Part shown: positions 9,293 through 17,379 of the stretch, one piece after another
How positions within the stretch are numbered: position 1 is the stretch's first letter
How the letters are laid out: each line of letters begins with the position of its first letter
DNA from: JAICJC01 sp963709425
GTDB taxonomy: Bacteria; Actinomycetota; Thermoleophilia; Gaiellales; JAICJC01
Length of the DNA: 64,000 nucleotides
NCBI GenBank assembly: GCA_963709425.1
Contig: CAVPWG010000005.1
Coordinates: forward strand, 806,001-870,000
Direction of reading: 5' to 3'
Notes under the pieces: generated by a model
What the model saw: only the letters and a program-made list of their open reading frames with translations
What the model was told of the DNA's origin: nothing
Databases searched by the model: none
Made by a program: the position numbers and the translations under genes

Positions 9293-10687
9293 CTATCGCA
9301 CCGGATGCACCGGGTGGTTCGAGCGGAAGAGGTCGGTGGGGTCGTACGCGGACTTCACCGCGCGCAGGCGATGGTGCGCGTAGGGGCCGAACAGGTTGTC
9401 GCCGGGGATGTCGCGCTCGGCGAGGTTGAGGTAGGCGGTGTCGGACTCCCATGGCGCGAGCGCCTCGCGGAGGGCGCCGAGGTGGGCGGTGACCGCAGTC
9501 CCCAGCTCGGGCGACATCGCGATCCCGACGCCGAACAGCACGAAGTCGGCATCGAGGTGCGAGACGGCGCCGCCGCCGGCCGCCGGGGTGGCGAGCGCGC
9601 CGCCGAGCTGGCGCACCTCGACCGAGACGAGCGGCGAGCCCGAGCCCGGCCCGGTGGCCGCGACGAGGGCGTCGATGCCTGCGGAGGGGAGGTCGTCGAG
9701 GAGCATCCCGTCGCCCACACCGGGAACGGGGTGCTCGGGGTCCATGTGGACGTGCTGGAGCGCCGCGGCCGGGATGGTCGCGACGGTGTCGATCTCGGGC
9801 CCCAGCGCGCGGATCGGCGCGACGAGAGCAGCGCCCTCGGCCTCGGTGCCGAGGTGGAACGCCTCGACGCCGACGAACGACCGGCCGCGGAGCGGCTCGG
9901 GGATGTCGGGGATCGGCGGGAGCTGGAGCAGGCGTCCGACCGTGGTCATGTCGTCGGGCACCTCGGCCGTCCACTCGCGCCATGCGTGGAGGATCTCCGA
10001 CGCGCGCTCGATGGGCCAGAGCATGACGCCGGCGTAGACCTCGGCGACCGGGAAGAGCGCGAACTCGATGGCCGTCACGGCGCCGAAGCTGCCGCCGCCG
10101 CCGCGCACCGCCCAGAAGAGGTCGGGGTCGGACTCGGCGTCGACCCGGCGGATGCTGCCGTCGGCCGTCACGATCTCGACCGAGACGACGTTCGAGGCGG
10201 CCAGGCCGTACCGGCGGCCGAGCCAGCCCAGGCCACCGCCGAGCGTGTATCCGACCACCCCGACGTCGGGTGACGAGCCCGCCAGCGCGGCCAGCCCGTA
10301 CTGTCCCGCGGCCTCGGAAACCTCGGCCCACACGACTCCGGCTTCGACGCGGGCCGTGCGGTTCATGGGGTCGATCTCGATCCCGCGCATCCGCTCCGTC
10401 TTCACAAGGATCGTGCCCGCGAGGTCGCCGCCCCTCGCACGGGCCCCATGGCCCGTCCCCTGCATCGCCACGCGCAGCTCGTTCTCGACGGCGTAGGCGA
10501 CCACGGCCGCCACGTCTGCCGCCGACTCGGGCAGGGCGACCATCGCCGGGTGCTGGTCGACGGCCAAGTTCCAGGCGAGGCGGGCCGCGTCCCAATCGTC
10601 GTCGCCCGGAAGGGCGATGTCGCCGTCGAGCTGGGCGCGCAGGGCGGAAGGGTCGAGCGGCGCTGCCGCTCGCGGAAAGCTTGACAT
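9293..10687 (-). CDS. FAD-binding oxidoreductase (berberine-bridge/GlcD-type oxidase)
   Basis: 464-residue flavoprotein: PCMH-type FAD domain (ALPESAADVAAVVAYA, then MQGTGHGARARGG with His80 in the position used for covalent 8-alpha linkage, then GYTLGGGLGWLGRRYGL) and a C-terminal BBE segment (YAHHRLRAVKSAYDPTDLFRSN). The second, cysteinyl flavin link of true berberine-bridge enzymes is absent, because the 'ACDN' position reads AASN. The start is set by a good ribosome binding site (GGAGG five nt before the ATG), which excludes a 20-residue upstream extension. The substrate is unknown; related enzymes oxidise sugars or alkaloid-like alcohols. Confidence 0.88.
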   Translation of the reverse strand: MSSFPRAAAPLDPSALRAQLDGDIALPGDDDWDAARLAWNLAVDQHPAMVALPESAADVAAVVAYAVENELRVAMQGTGHGARARGGDLAGTILVKTERMRGIEIDPMNRTARVEAGVVWAEVSEAAGQYGLAALAGSSPDVGVVGYTLGGGLGWLGRRYGLAASNVVSVEIVTADGSIRRVDAESDPDLFWAVRGGGGSFGAVTAIEFALFPVAEVYAGVMLWPIERASEILHAWREWTAEVPDDMTTVGRLLQLPPIPDIPEPLRGRSFVGVEAFHLGTEAEGAALVAPIRALGPEIDTVATIPAAALQHVHMDPEHPVPGVGDGMLLDDLPSAGIDALVAATGPGSGSPLVSVEVRQLGGALATPAAGGGAVSHLDADFVLFGVGIAMSPELGTAVTAHLGALREALAPWESDTAYLNLAERDIPGDNLFGPYAHHRLRAVKSAYDPTDLFRSNHPVHPVR

Positions 10688-10795
10688 TGGGCCTCCAGAG
10701 GACGGATTCGGTCGTGTCCGTCCACTCTGGCAGCCGTTTCCAGCCACGGGAATACGGCTAGCCGGGGCAGAGGGTGCGGTTAACCCTCCTTCGCG

Positions 10796-11191
10796 TTACT
10801 GCGGAGTCGTGCCCGGGTTGTTCTCGTGCGCGAGCCTCACGCCGGCGACGGTCGCCACGTAGGCGGCCACGTCGCGGGCATCGTCGCCCGAGACCAGATG
10901 GCGCGGCATCGGCGGATCGGACTCGTCGATCTGCTGGCGGACGAGCGCCTCGAAGGACGACTGCTTGAGCCCCTCGATGCGCGAGCCGGCGTAGGCGTCG
11001 TCGAGGTTCGGCCCGATGGTGCCAGAGGTGCCGGCGTCCTCGAGGATGTGGCAGCCGCCGCACTTCTGCTGGAACTGCGTCTTGCCGTTGGCCAGGTCGG
11101 CCTCGCCCGGGGCCGAGACGCCGCTCCCGCCGCACCCGGCAAGCCCGCCGGCCACGAGGAGCACGGCGATCAGGGCGGCGGGCCGGCGCAC
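10796..11191 (-). CDS. lipoprotein c-type cytochrome
   Basis: 131 residues from a GTG. A short basic-hydrophobic signal ends in the lipobox LAGC (Cys20), so the protein should be exported and lipid-anchored. One class I heme site follows: C44-G-G-C47-H48 with Met95 in SDPPMPRHL as the likely sixth ligand. It is about the size of a single-domain cytochrome c that shuttles electrons near a terminal oxidase; no oxidase genes are adjacent. The frame stays open far upstream, but that sequence is a shadow of the neighbouring kinase gene, so the GTG just before the signal peptide is preferred. Confidence 0.85.
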   Translation of the reverse strand: MRRPAALIAVLLVAGGLAGCGGSGVSAPGEADLANGKTQFQQKCGGCHILEDAGTSGTIGPNLDDAYAGSRIEGLKQSSFEALVRQQIDESDPPMPRHLVSGDDARDVAAYVATVAGVRLAHENNPGTTPQ

Positions 11192-11223
11192 GGCGGGGAC
11201 ATTAGCAAGCGACCGCGCGGGAG

Positions 11224-12003
11224 TCACGAGCGCGGCGGCAGGGCTCCACGCCACGTCAGCGCCGCCGCCGCGCGCTCCGCGGCGAACGTGAGCGTCCGGC
11301 TCATCTCCCATGCGGATGCGAGGCCGTAGAGCACGCCCGCGACGAAGGTGTCGCCCGCGCCGTACGTGTCGACGATGGGCCCGGGGACGGGCGCCGCGGA
11401 GTAGCCGGTGCCGCCGTGCGCACCGTCGGTCACGATCACGTGGACAGGCGGCTCGGCGAGCCGCTCGAGGTCGAACCGCTCCCCGCGATCGCGCCCGCTC
11501 CCGACCAGCGCGTCGGCGCGGACACCGCTCTCGGCGAGTGCCTCGAACCGGCGGGCAGTCACGACGAGGACGGCGGCCCGGCGGCCCAGGCGGACCGTCT
11601 CCGGGTCGTAGCCGGTGAAGTAGCAGCCGTCCATCTCGGCGAGCTCGTCCCACGGCAGCGGATCCGCCGCGACCGGCGCGTCGTTCTCGCCGATGACGTA
11701 GAGCGTCCGCTCGCCGGCCGGATCGAGCAGCGCCAGCACCTCGGTCTGCGGCCGGTGGCGGACCGCCGCCTCGACCCGCACTCCGTGCGCCTCGAGCTCC
11801 CCGCGGCAGCGGTCGTCGTCGCCGAGGGCCGTGTAGAACGTGACGTCGGCGCCCATCCGCGCGAGGGCGACGGCGGTGACCGCTCCGCCGCCCGCGGGCT
11901 GCGAGAACGGGTCCTCCAGATGCACGATCTCGCCGGCCGCGGGGACGAACGGCGCCCGGGCGAAGGTCACCCACTCCACATGGCCGATCACCGCGAGCCG
12001 CAT
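11224..12003 (-). CDS. PfkB-family carbohydrate kinase
   Basis: 259-residue ribokinase-like sugar/nucleoside kinase. The N-terminus (MRLAVIGHVEWVTF) forms the first beta-alpha unit, a glycine-rich GGGAVTAVALARMG stretch follows, and the PfkB signature DTYGAGDTFVAGVLYG supplies the catalytic Asp218 and anion hole near the C-terminus. It is slightly shorter than typical members (about 300). The phosphate acceptor is not evident. It runs in the same direction as the cytochrome gene with a 32-nt gap. Confidence 0.85.
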   Translation of the reverse strand: MRLAVIGHVEWVTFARAPFVPAAGEIVHLEDPFSQPAGGGAVTAVALARMGADVTFYTALGDDDRCRGELEAHGVRVEAAVRHRPQTEVLALLDPAGERTLYVIGENDAPVAADPLPWDELAEMDGCYFTGYDPETVRLGRRAAVLVVTARRFEALAESGVRADALVGSGRDRGERFDLERLAEPPVHVIVTDGAHGGTGYSAAPVPGPIVDTYGAGDTFVAGVLYGLASAWEMSRTLTFAAERAAAALTWRGALPPRS

Positions 12004-12020
12004 GCGCCCATCGTAGGCGA

Positions 12021-12050
12021 TGAAAAATCGGGGTCAGGCACCAATTTTCA
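12021..12050. repeat. REP-like imperfect palindrome
   Basis: Between the kinase start and the next operon's end lies a GGGGTCAGGCACC core flanked by TGAAAAAT on one side and ATTTTCA on the other, so both the core and the AT arms are inverted repeats. This layout (GGTGTCAGACACC-like core with AAAATC/GATTTT arms) is familiar to me from dispersed REP elements mobilised by RAYT transposases in many bacteria; that link is from memory. A RAYT gene is present in this window at 56230-56838. Confidence 0.5.
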
Positions 12051-12090
12051 CGCACACCGCGAGCAGCCGTCATTAAGGAGGGGCCCGCGC

Positions 12091-13149
12091 TTAAGGCACG
12101 TAGACCAGCTTGCCCTGAACCTTGAGCTCCTCCATGAGCGACTGGGCCTTGCCCACCTCGGCGAGCGGGAAGACGTGGTCGATCACCGGCTTGATGTGCC
12201 CCGCCTGGACCGCGCGCAGCGCCGCCGCCAGCTCGGCCTTCGACGAGAGGTGCGACCCCAGCAGGTTCTGCTGCTTGTTCCAGAGGAAGCGCAGGTCGGT
12301 GACCGCCTCGAACCCGGTCGACGCGCCGCACACGACGAGCCGGCCGCCCCAGCGAAGCGACGAGACCGACGTCGGCCACGTGTCCTGCCCGGAGTGCTCG
12401 AAGACGATGTCGACTCCGGCCTTCTTGGTGATCTCGCGCACCCGCCCGGCGACGTCCTCGGCCTTGCGGTTGATCACGTCGGTCGCGCCGATCTCGTGCG
12501 CCTTGGCCACCTTCTCGGCGCCGCCGACGACCGGGATCGGGTTGGCCCCGAACAGGCGGCAGATCTGGATCGCCATGACGCCCAGGCCGCCGACGCCGCC
12601 CCAGATGAGGACGTTCTCGCCGGCCTGCACCTTCGCCCGCGTGACGAGCATCCGCCAGGCGGTCTCGAGGACGAGCGGCATCGACGCCGCCTCCTCGAAG
12701 GTCAGGTTGGTCGGCTTCGGGAGCACGTTGGCGGCCGGCATCGTCACGTACTCGGAGTGGCCGCCGTCGTTGGGCCCGGTCTGGAAGCCCCAGATGCGGA
12801 ACTGGCGGCAGAAGAACTCCTGACCCGAGGTGCACATCTCACATGTGCGGCAGGAGAGGCCGGGGTGGACGACAACCTCGTCGTCCACCGCGACCTGCGC
12901 CGATCCGAACCCCTCGCCGCTGACGTCGGCGCCGACGGCCTTCACGACACCCGAGACGTCCGACCCCGCGACGTGCGGAAAGATCACCTTCATCCCCGGC
13001 ATGCCCCGCCGGGCCCAGATGTCGTTGAAGTTGGCCCCGGCGGCCTTGACCTCGATCAGGACCTCGAACGGCTTCGGCTCGGGCTCCGGGATGTCGGTGT
13101 ACTGGAGGACGTCCGGGCCGCCGTGCTCCTCGAAGACGACCGCCTTCAT
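12091..13149 (-). CDS. zinc-binding quinone oxidoreductase/crotonyl-CoA-reductase-like dehydrogenase
   Basis: 352-residue medium-chain dehydrogenase. The GroES-like N-terminal half contains the structural zinc lobe with four cysteines (CRTCEMCTSGQEFFC). The NAD(P) Rossmann half has the motif LIWGGVGGLGVMAIQI. The overall pattern (AGANFNDIWARRGMPG and NKQQNLLGSHLSSKAEL) resembles the crotonyl-CoA reductase/alcohol dehydrogenase branch. It is the last gene of an ATGA-coupled catabolic operon with an aminotransferase, an enoyl-CoA hydratase, an acyl-CoA synthetase and mmsA, so reduction of an unsaturated or carbonyl pathway intermediate is plausible. The exact substrate is unknown. Confidence 0.87.
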   Translation of the reverse strand: MKAVVFEEHGGPDVLQYTDIPEPEPKPFEVLIEVKAAGANFNDIWARRGMPGMKVIFPHVAGSDVSGVVKAVGADVSGEGFGSAQVAVDDEVVVHPGLSCRTCEMCTSGQEFFCRQFRIWGFQTGPNDGGHSEYVTMPAANVLPKPTNLTFEEAASMPLVLETAWRMLVTRAKVQAGENVLIWGGVGGLGVMAIQICRLFGANPIPVVGGAEKVAKAHEIGATDVINRKAEDVAGRVREITKKAGVDIVFEHSGQDTWPTSVSSLRWGGRLVVCGASTGFEAVTDLRFLWNKQQNLLGSHLSSKAELAAALRAVQAGHIKPVIDHVFPLAEVGKAQSLMEELKVQGKLVYVP

Positions 13150-14519
13150 GCCGTGATGGCCTTGCCGAGGAACTCGAAGTTCGAGACGTAGCGGCGGACG
13201 TCCTCCTCGGAGTGCTGCACCGAGAGCGTCCAGTTCTCGGACTTGCCCCAGGGGGCCATGAACACGCCGCGGTTGAACTGGACGAGCCAGTTGATGTAGG
13301 CCAGCTCGTCAGACACCTCGAGGTAGTCGCGGTAGTTGCGCACCCGCTCCCCGCGGTACGTGACCGCGCCGCGGGCCGACATGACCGTGGTGTAGCCGGC
13401 GATGCCCGTGTGCTCGATGACGGCGTCGCACCCGCTGCGCAGGATCTCGCCCAGGCGGTCGAACTCCGTGTAGACGTCGGGCGTCAGGATCTCGGTCAGT
13501 GTCGTGCGCATCGCCGCCATCGTGAGCGGGTTGCCGTTGAACGTGCCGACCTGGTCGATCCGGCCGTCCGCGATCCAGCCCATGACCTCCTCGGTGCCGC
13601 CGATGGCGCCGCACGGCAGGCCGCCGCCCGTCGACTTGGCAAGGCACAGGAGGTCGGGGGTGACGCCGAAGCGCTTCGTCGCGCCGCCGTGGGCGATCGT
13701 GGCGCCGGTCTTCACCTCATCGAACGCAAGCAGCGCGCCGGCGCCGTGCAGGAGCTCCTTCACGCCGGCCAGGTAGCCCTCCTCGGGCGTGACCATGCCG
13801 GCGTTCATCATGACCGGCTCGACGATCATGCCGGCGACCTGGCCCTGGTAGCGGTGCAACGTGCGCTCGAGGGCGTCGAGGTCGTTGAACGGCACGACCC
13901 GAGTGAGCTCGACGACGGCGTCGGGCAGCCCGATCGTCTGCGGGACAGAGTTCGGGTTCTCGTAGTCGCCGATCGAGTCGCCCGGGGGCGCCACCGAGAC
14001 CATGACCGCGTCGCCGTGGCCGTGGTAGGAGCCCTCGATCTTGAGCAGGATGTCGCGCCCGGTCACGGCCCGCATCAGCCGGACGGCGTCCATGGTGGAC
14101 TCCGTGCCGGAGTTGCCGAACCGCCACAGCGGCAGGCCGAAGCGCTCGGACAGATGCTCGCCGACGATGACGGAGTCCTCGGTCGGCTGGGCGAAGTGCG
14201 TGCCGCGGCGGACGCGCTCGGAGACGATCTCGGCGATCCGGGGGTGGGCGTGGCCGACCGCCATCGCGCCGTAGCCGTTGTGGAAGTCGACGTACTCGTT
14301 GCCGTCGACGTCGATCACCTTTGAGCCGTGGCCGTCGACCAGATAGATCGGGTGCGGGTCGGTCGCCTGCCAGCTCGAGGCGACGCCTCCGGCGAGCACG
14401 CGGCCGGCGCGCTCGGTCATCGCCCGCGACTCCTTGTGGCGGGCGTTGAAGTCGGCCTCTTCGGTCTCGATCAGCCGCGCGAGGCGGGTGGGATCGATGG
14501 TGGACTCTGCAACGCTCAT
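13146..14519 (-). CDS. class III aminotransferase (glutamate-1-semialdehyde aminomutase-like)
   Basis: 457-residue PLP enzyme. It has the HNGYGAMAVGHAHPRI and EGSYHGHGDAVMVS motifs of the GSA aminomutase-like branch, FDEVKTGATIAHGG for the pyridine-contacting aspartate, and the PLP lysine in LCLAKSTGGGLPCGAIGG. Its ATG overlaps the enoyl-CoA hydratase stop (ATGA) and its own stop overlaps the Zn dehydrogenase start in the same way. A heme-pathway role is unlikely here. The operon suggests deamination of an omega- or beta-amino acid to a semialdehyde that MmsA could convert to an acyl-CoA; this is inference. Confidence 0.87.
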   Translation of the reverse strand: MSVAESTIDPTRLARLIETEEADFNARHKESRAMTERAGRVLAGGVASSWQATDPHPIYLVDGHGSKVIDVDGNEYVDFHNGYGAMAVGHAHPRIAEIVSERVRRGTHFAQPTEDSVIVGEHLSERFGLPLWRFGNSGTESTMDAVRLMRAVTGRDILLKIEGSYHGHGDAVMVSVAPPGDSIGDYENPNSVPQTIGLPDAVVELTRVVPFNDLDALERTLHRYQGQVAGMIVEPVMMNAGMVTPEEGYLAGVKELLHGAGALLAFDEVKTGATIAHGGATKRFGVTPDLLCLAKSTGGGLPCGAIGGTEEVMGWIADGRIDQVGTFNGNPLTMAAMRTTLTEILTPDVYTEFDRLGEILRSGCDAVIEHTGIAGYTTVMSARGAVTYRGERVRNYRDYLEVSDELAYINWLVQFNRGVFMAPWGKSENWTLSVQHSEEDVRRYVSNFEFLGKAITA

Positions 14520-15346
14520 GCTTTCGCACCTCCCAGGATCTCGCCGTAGCGCGTGTCGCGCCATGCGAGGGCGGCCTTCAGGCCCTGTGACTTGACGATG
14601 TCCATGAACTCTCTCTGCTCCGGTGTGTCCGCCGCGTTCAGCATCGACGACAGGTCGAGATTCATACTGACCGCTTCCCGCAGGCCCATCGCCTCGTACG
14701 CTCGCACGAGCGCGATCTTCGTGAGCCGCAGGACCGGCAGCGGGGTGGGCGCGATCTTCCGAACCAGGCCCTCCACCTCGGCCTCGACCTGCTCGTCCGG
14801 GACGACCCGGTTCACCAGCCCCGCCCGCTCCGCGTCGGCTGCGTCGATCATATCGCCTGTGAACAGCAGCTCGTTCGTCTTCTTCTGTCCCAGGATGAAC
14901 GGCATGAGCAGCGTCACCGGCCCCGAGCCGTAGCGGATCTCCGGCTCGCCGAACTTGCCGCTCTCGCCGGTGATGATCATGTCGCAGGCCATCGCCAGCT
15001 CGCACCCGCCTGCGAGGCAGTAGCCGCGCACCGCCGCGATCGTCGGCTTGGGCAGTGCCCACACCCGCATCGTGGCGTCGATGTCGGTGCCGAGCACCTC
15101 GTGCCATGTGTGGGCCGGGATCTCGGAGTGGGCGGCCTCCGCCGAGAGGTCGTAGCCGGCCGAGAACGCCCGCTCGCCCGCTCCCGTCAGCACCACCACC
15201 TTCACGCCGTCGTCGGCGACGGCGCGGTCGAGCGCGGCGTGGAGCCCGTCGAGCACGTCGCCGTTCAGTGCGTTCAGCTTCTCGGGGCGGTTGAGGGTGA
15301 TCCAGGCGGCCGGGCCGCGGCTCTCGTACAGGACGACGTCGCTCAT
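14516..15346 (-). CDS. enoyl-CoA hydratase/isomerase family protein
   Basis: 276 residues of crotonase fold: AAWITLNRPEKLNALNG near the N-terminus, the oxyanion-hole segments AFSAGYDLS and GYCLAGGCELAMACD, and GKFGEPEIRYG, which supplies the two glutamates typical of hydratases. Translationally coupled at both ends (ATGA overlaps). It would hydrate or isomerise an acyl-CoA made by the adjacent ADP-forming synthetase. Crotonases also include dehalogenases and hydrolases, so the precise reaction is open. Confidence 0.88.
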   Translation of the reverse strand: MSDVVLYESRGPAAWITLNRPEKLNALNGDVLDGLHAALDRAVADDGVKVVVLTGAGERAFSAGYDLSAEAAHSEIPAHTWHEVLGTDIDATMRVWALPKPTIAAVRGYCLAGGCELAMACDMIITGESGKFGEPEIRYGSGPVTLLMPFILGQKKTNELLFTGDMIDAADAERAGLVNRVVPDEQVEAEVEGLVRKIAPTPLPVLRLTKIALVRAYEAMGLREAVSMNLDLSSMLNAADTPEQREFMDIVKSQGLKAALAWRDTRYGEILGGAKA

Positions 15347-17379
15347 GCGTGCTCCTTCAGGACGATCAGGCAGTCGAGCGCGACGGTGCGCTCGGGGGTG
15401 ACGAGGAGGGGGTTGACATCGATCTCGACGACCTCCGGATGCTCGGCCACGAGCTCCGAGACCGCGACGATCGCGTTGATCAGCCCCCGCGGAACGGGGC
15501 CGTCGAGCAGGCGGCCGAGGACAGGGAGCGAGGCGACGAGGCGGCGCGCGCCGGCCTCGTCGAGCGGCGCCAGGGCGGCGGTGACGAGGTCGAGCTGCTC
15601 GGCCAGGCCGCCGCCGATGCCGACGGCCACGGTGGCGCCGTAGTCGGGGTCGCGCACCGCGCCGATCAGCACCTCGACGCCGCCGGAGACCTGCTCGGCG
15701 ATGACGACATTGCCGCCCATCCGCTCGGCGGCGCTCTGGACGGAGCCCGCGTCGGTCAGGTGAAGCGCCACGCCGCCGACCCGCGCCTTGTGGGCGACGT
15801 TGTCGATCTTGCACACCACCGGGTAGCCGATCCGCTCGGCCGCCGCCGCCGCATGGTCGGGCGAGGCGCACCGCTCGGCCGGCACGTACGGGACGCCGTG
15901 GTCGGCCAGGATGGCGGCGGAGTCGAGCTCCGAGAGCGCGCCCGAGCCGTCGAGTGGGGCATCGGCCGGCACGTCACGCCGCGGCGGTGTGTACAGATCG
16001 TGATTCAGGCGGGCGGCGATGGCGCGCAGACCCGGGAGGCTGCCCTTGAGCATCGGGATGTCGTTCTGCCGCGCCCACTCGAGGTCCTCGATGGGCGCGT
16101 CGGCGGTCGTCACCGAGATCACGGCGGGGAAGATGTCCGTCCCCGCGACGGCGTCGCGCAGGTCGTTGGCGATGGCCGTCGCGAGGTGCCGCTCGGTGCC
16201 CCTGAGCCAGTAGGAGTGGTCGATCGCCGAGATCAGGACGTCGAACTCGCCCGACTCCGCCAGCATGCGAAACACGCGCGGGAAGACGACCCGATCGTCG
16301 TCGATCGCCCAGCAGTCGGTGGGGTTCCCGACGTGCAGGAAGTTCGGGAACTCGGCGGTGATCGCCGAGCGCAGCTTCTCCGAGAAGAGCGAGAGCGGAA
16401 TCCCCGCCTGCTCGGCCTTGTCGGCGAAGTACTCGCCCTCGCCACCCGAGTTCGTGACGACACCGATCCGGCGCCCGCGGGGCGGCTCCTCGCGGCCGAA
16501 GACCTCGAGGTGCTCGACCCAGTCGCCGAAGTCGTCGACCCGGATCGCGTTGTAGTGCCGCAGCATCGCCGAGAAGCTGCGGTCGGAGCCGACCAGCGCG
16601 CCGGTGTGCGCGAGGGCGGCCTCGGCGCCCATCTCGGACGTGCCGACCTTCATGACGATCGCGACCTTGCCGGCCTCCGAGACGCGCCGCAGCGCCTCCT
16701 CGAACGCCGCCGGCCGGCGCACGGCCTCGAGGAACAGCCCGATCACGCGGGTCGCGGGGTCCTGGGCGAACCAGGCCACGAAGTCGGCCGCGTCCACGAC
16801 CGTCTCGTTCCCGGAGGAGACCATCGTGCGGAAGCCGACCCGGGGGCCGAGCGAGACCAGGATCTCGCCGATCGATCCCGAGTGGGCGAGCGTCGCCACG
16901 GGCCCGGGCACGAAGGTGGGGTGCAGGCTCCCGATCCACGGCGACGGCGCGCCGGGGGTGGCGATCCCCATGCAGTTCGGCCCCACCATGGCGACGCCGG
17001 CCTCCTTGACCCGCGCCGAGATGCGCTCGGAGATCGGTGGCCCGTCGTGGCCGGCCTCGTTGCCGAGGCCCGGCGCGATGATCACCTTGACGCCGTCCAC
17101 CGAGAGCACGTCCTCGATCGCCGCCTCGATCCGGCCGTGGCCGACGCCCATCACGACCATCTCGGGCACGGCCGGGCACTCGGCCATCGACGGGAAGCAG
17201 GGCACGCCGCAGGCCTCGGACTTGGTCGGGTTGATGCCGTAGAACGGGACGCCCGGCTTCGTCATGTTCTCGGCGATGCGCACGGACGTGCGCTCGGAGA
17301 TCCCGTAGATCGCCACCGAGCGCGGGTCGAAGACCGCGTCGAGATCGGTGTTGAGCAGCGGCCGGTCGGCGATGGCCAC
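15343..17379 (-). CDS. ADP-forming acyl-CoA synthetase (acetate--CoA ligase family), fused alpha-beta
   Basis: 678-residue NDP-forming acyl-CoA ligase with domains in order: CoA-binding Rossmann domain (DPRSVAIYGISERTSVRIAEN), succinyl-CoA-ligase-like domain with GPNCMGIATPG and the histidine-bearing AHTGALVGSD loop, and a C-terminal ATP-grasp domain (IGYPVVCKIDNVAHKARVGGVA, ending EIDVNPLLV). It makes acyl-CoA from a carboxylate and ATP, or runs backwards to conserve energy. It starts at a GTG directly abutting the mmsA stop. Class assignment is firm; the carboxylate is unknown. Confidence 0.88.
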   Translation of the reverse strand: MAIADRPLLNTDLDAVFDPRSVAIYGISERTSVRIAENMTKPGVPFYGINPTKSEACGVPCFPSMAECPAVPEMVVMGVGHGRIEAAIEDVLSVDGVKVIIAPGLGNEAGHDGPPISERISARVKEAGVAMVGPNCMGIATPGAPSPWIGSLHPTFVPGPVATLAHSGSIGEILVSLGPRVGFRTMVSSGNETVVDAADFVAWFAQDPATRVIGLFLEAVRRPAAFEEALRRVSEAGKVAIVMKVGTSEMGAEAALAHTGALVGSDRSFSAMLRHYNAIRVDDFGDWVEHLEVFGREEPPRGRRIGVVTNSGGEGEYFADKAEQAGIPLSLFSEKLRSAITAEFPNFLHVGNPTDCWAIDDDRVVFPRVFRMLAESGEFDVLISAIDHSYWLRGTERHLATAIANDLRDAVAGTDIFPAVISVTTADAPIEDLEWARQNDIPMLKGSLPGLRAIAARLNHDLYTPPRRDVPADAPLDGSGALSELDSAAILADHGVPYVPAERCASPDHAAAAAERIGYPVVCKIDNVAHKARVGGVALHLTDAGSVQSAAERMGGNVVIAEQVSGGVEVLIGAVRDPDYGATVAVGIGGGLAEQLDLVTAALAPLDEAGARRLVASLPVLGRLLDGPVPRGLINAIVAVSELVAEHPEVVEIDVNPLLVTPERTVALDCLIVLKEHA

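Noticed and set aside
9085..9429. Small plus-strand ORFs in the AT-rich gap before sucC
   Set aside because: They run into the antisense of the FAD oxidase, show no domain and no ribosome binding site; the region is better explained as promoter and terminator.
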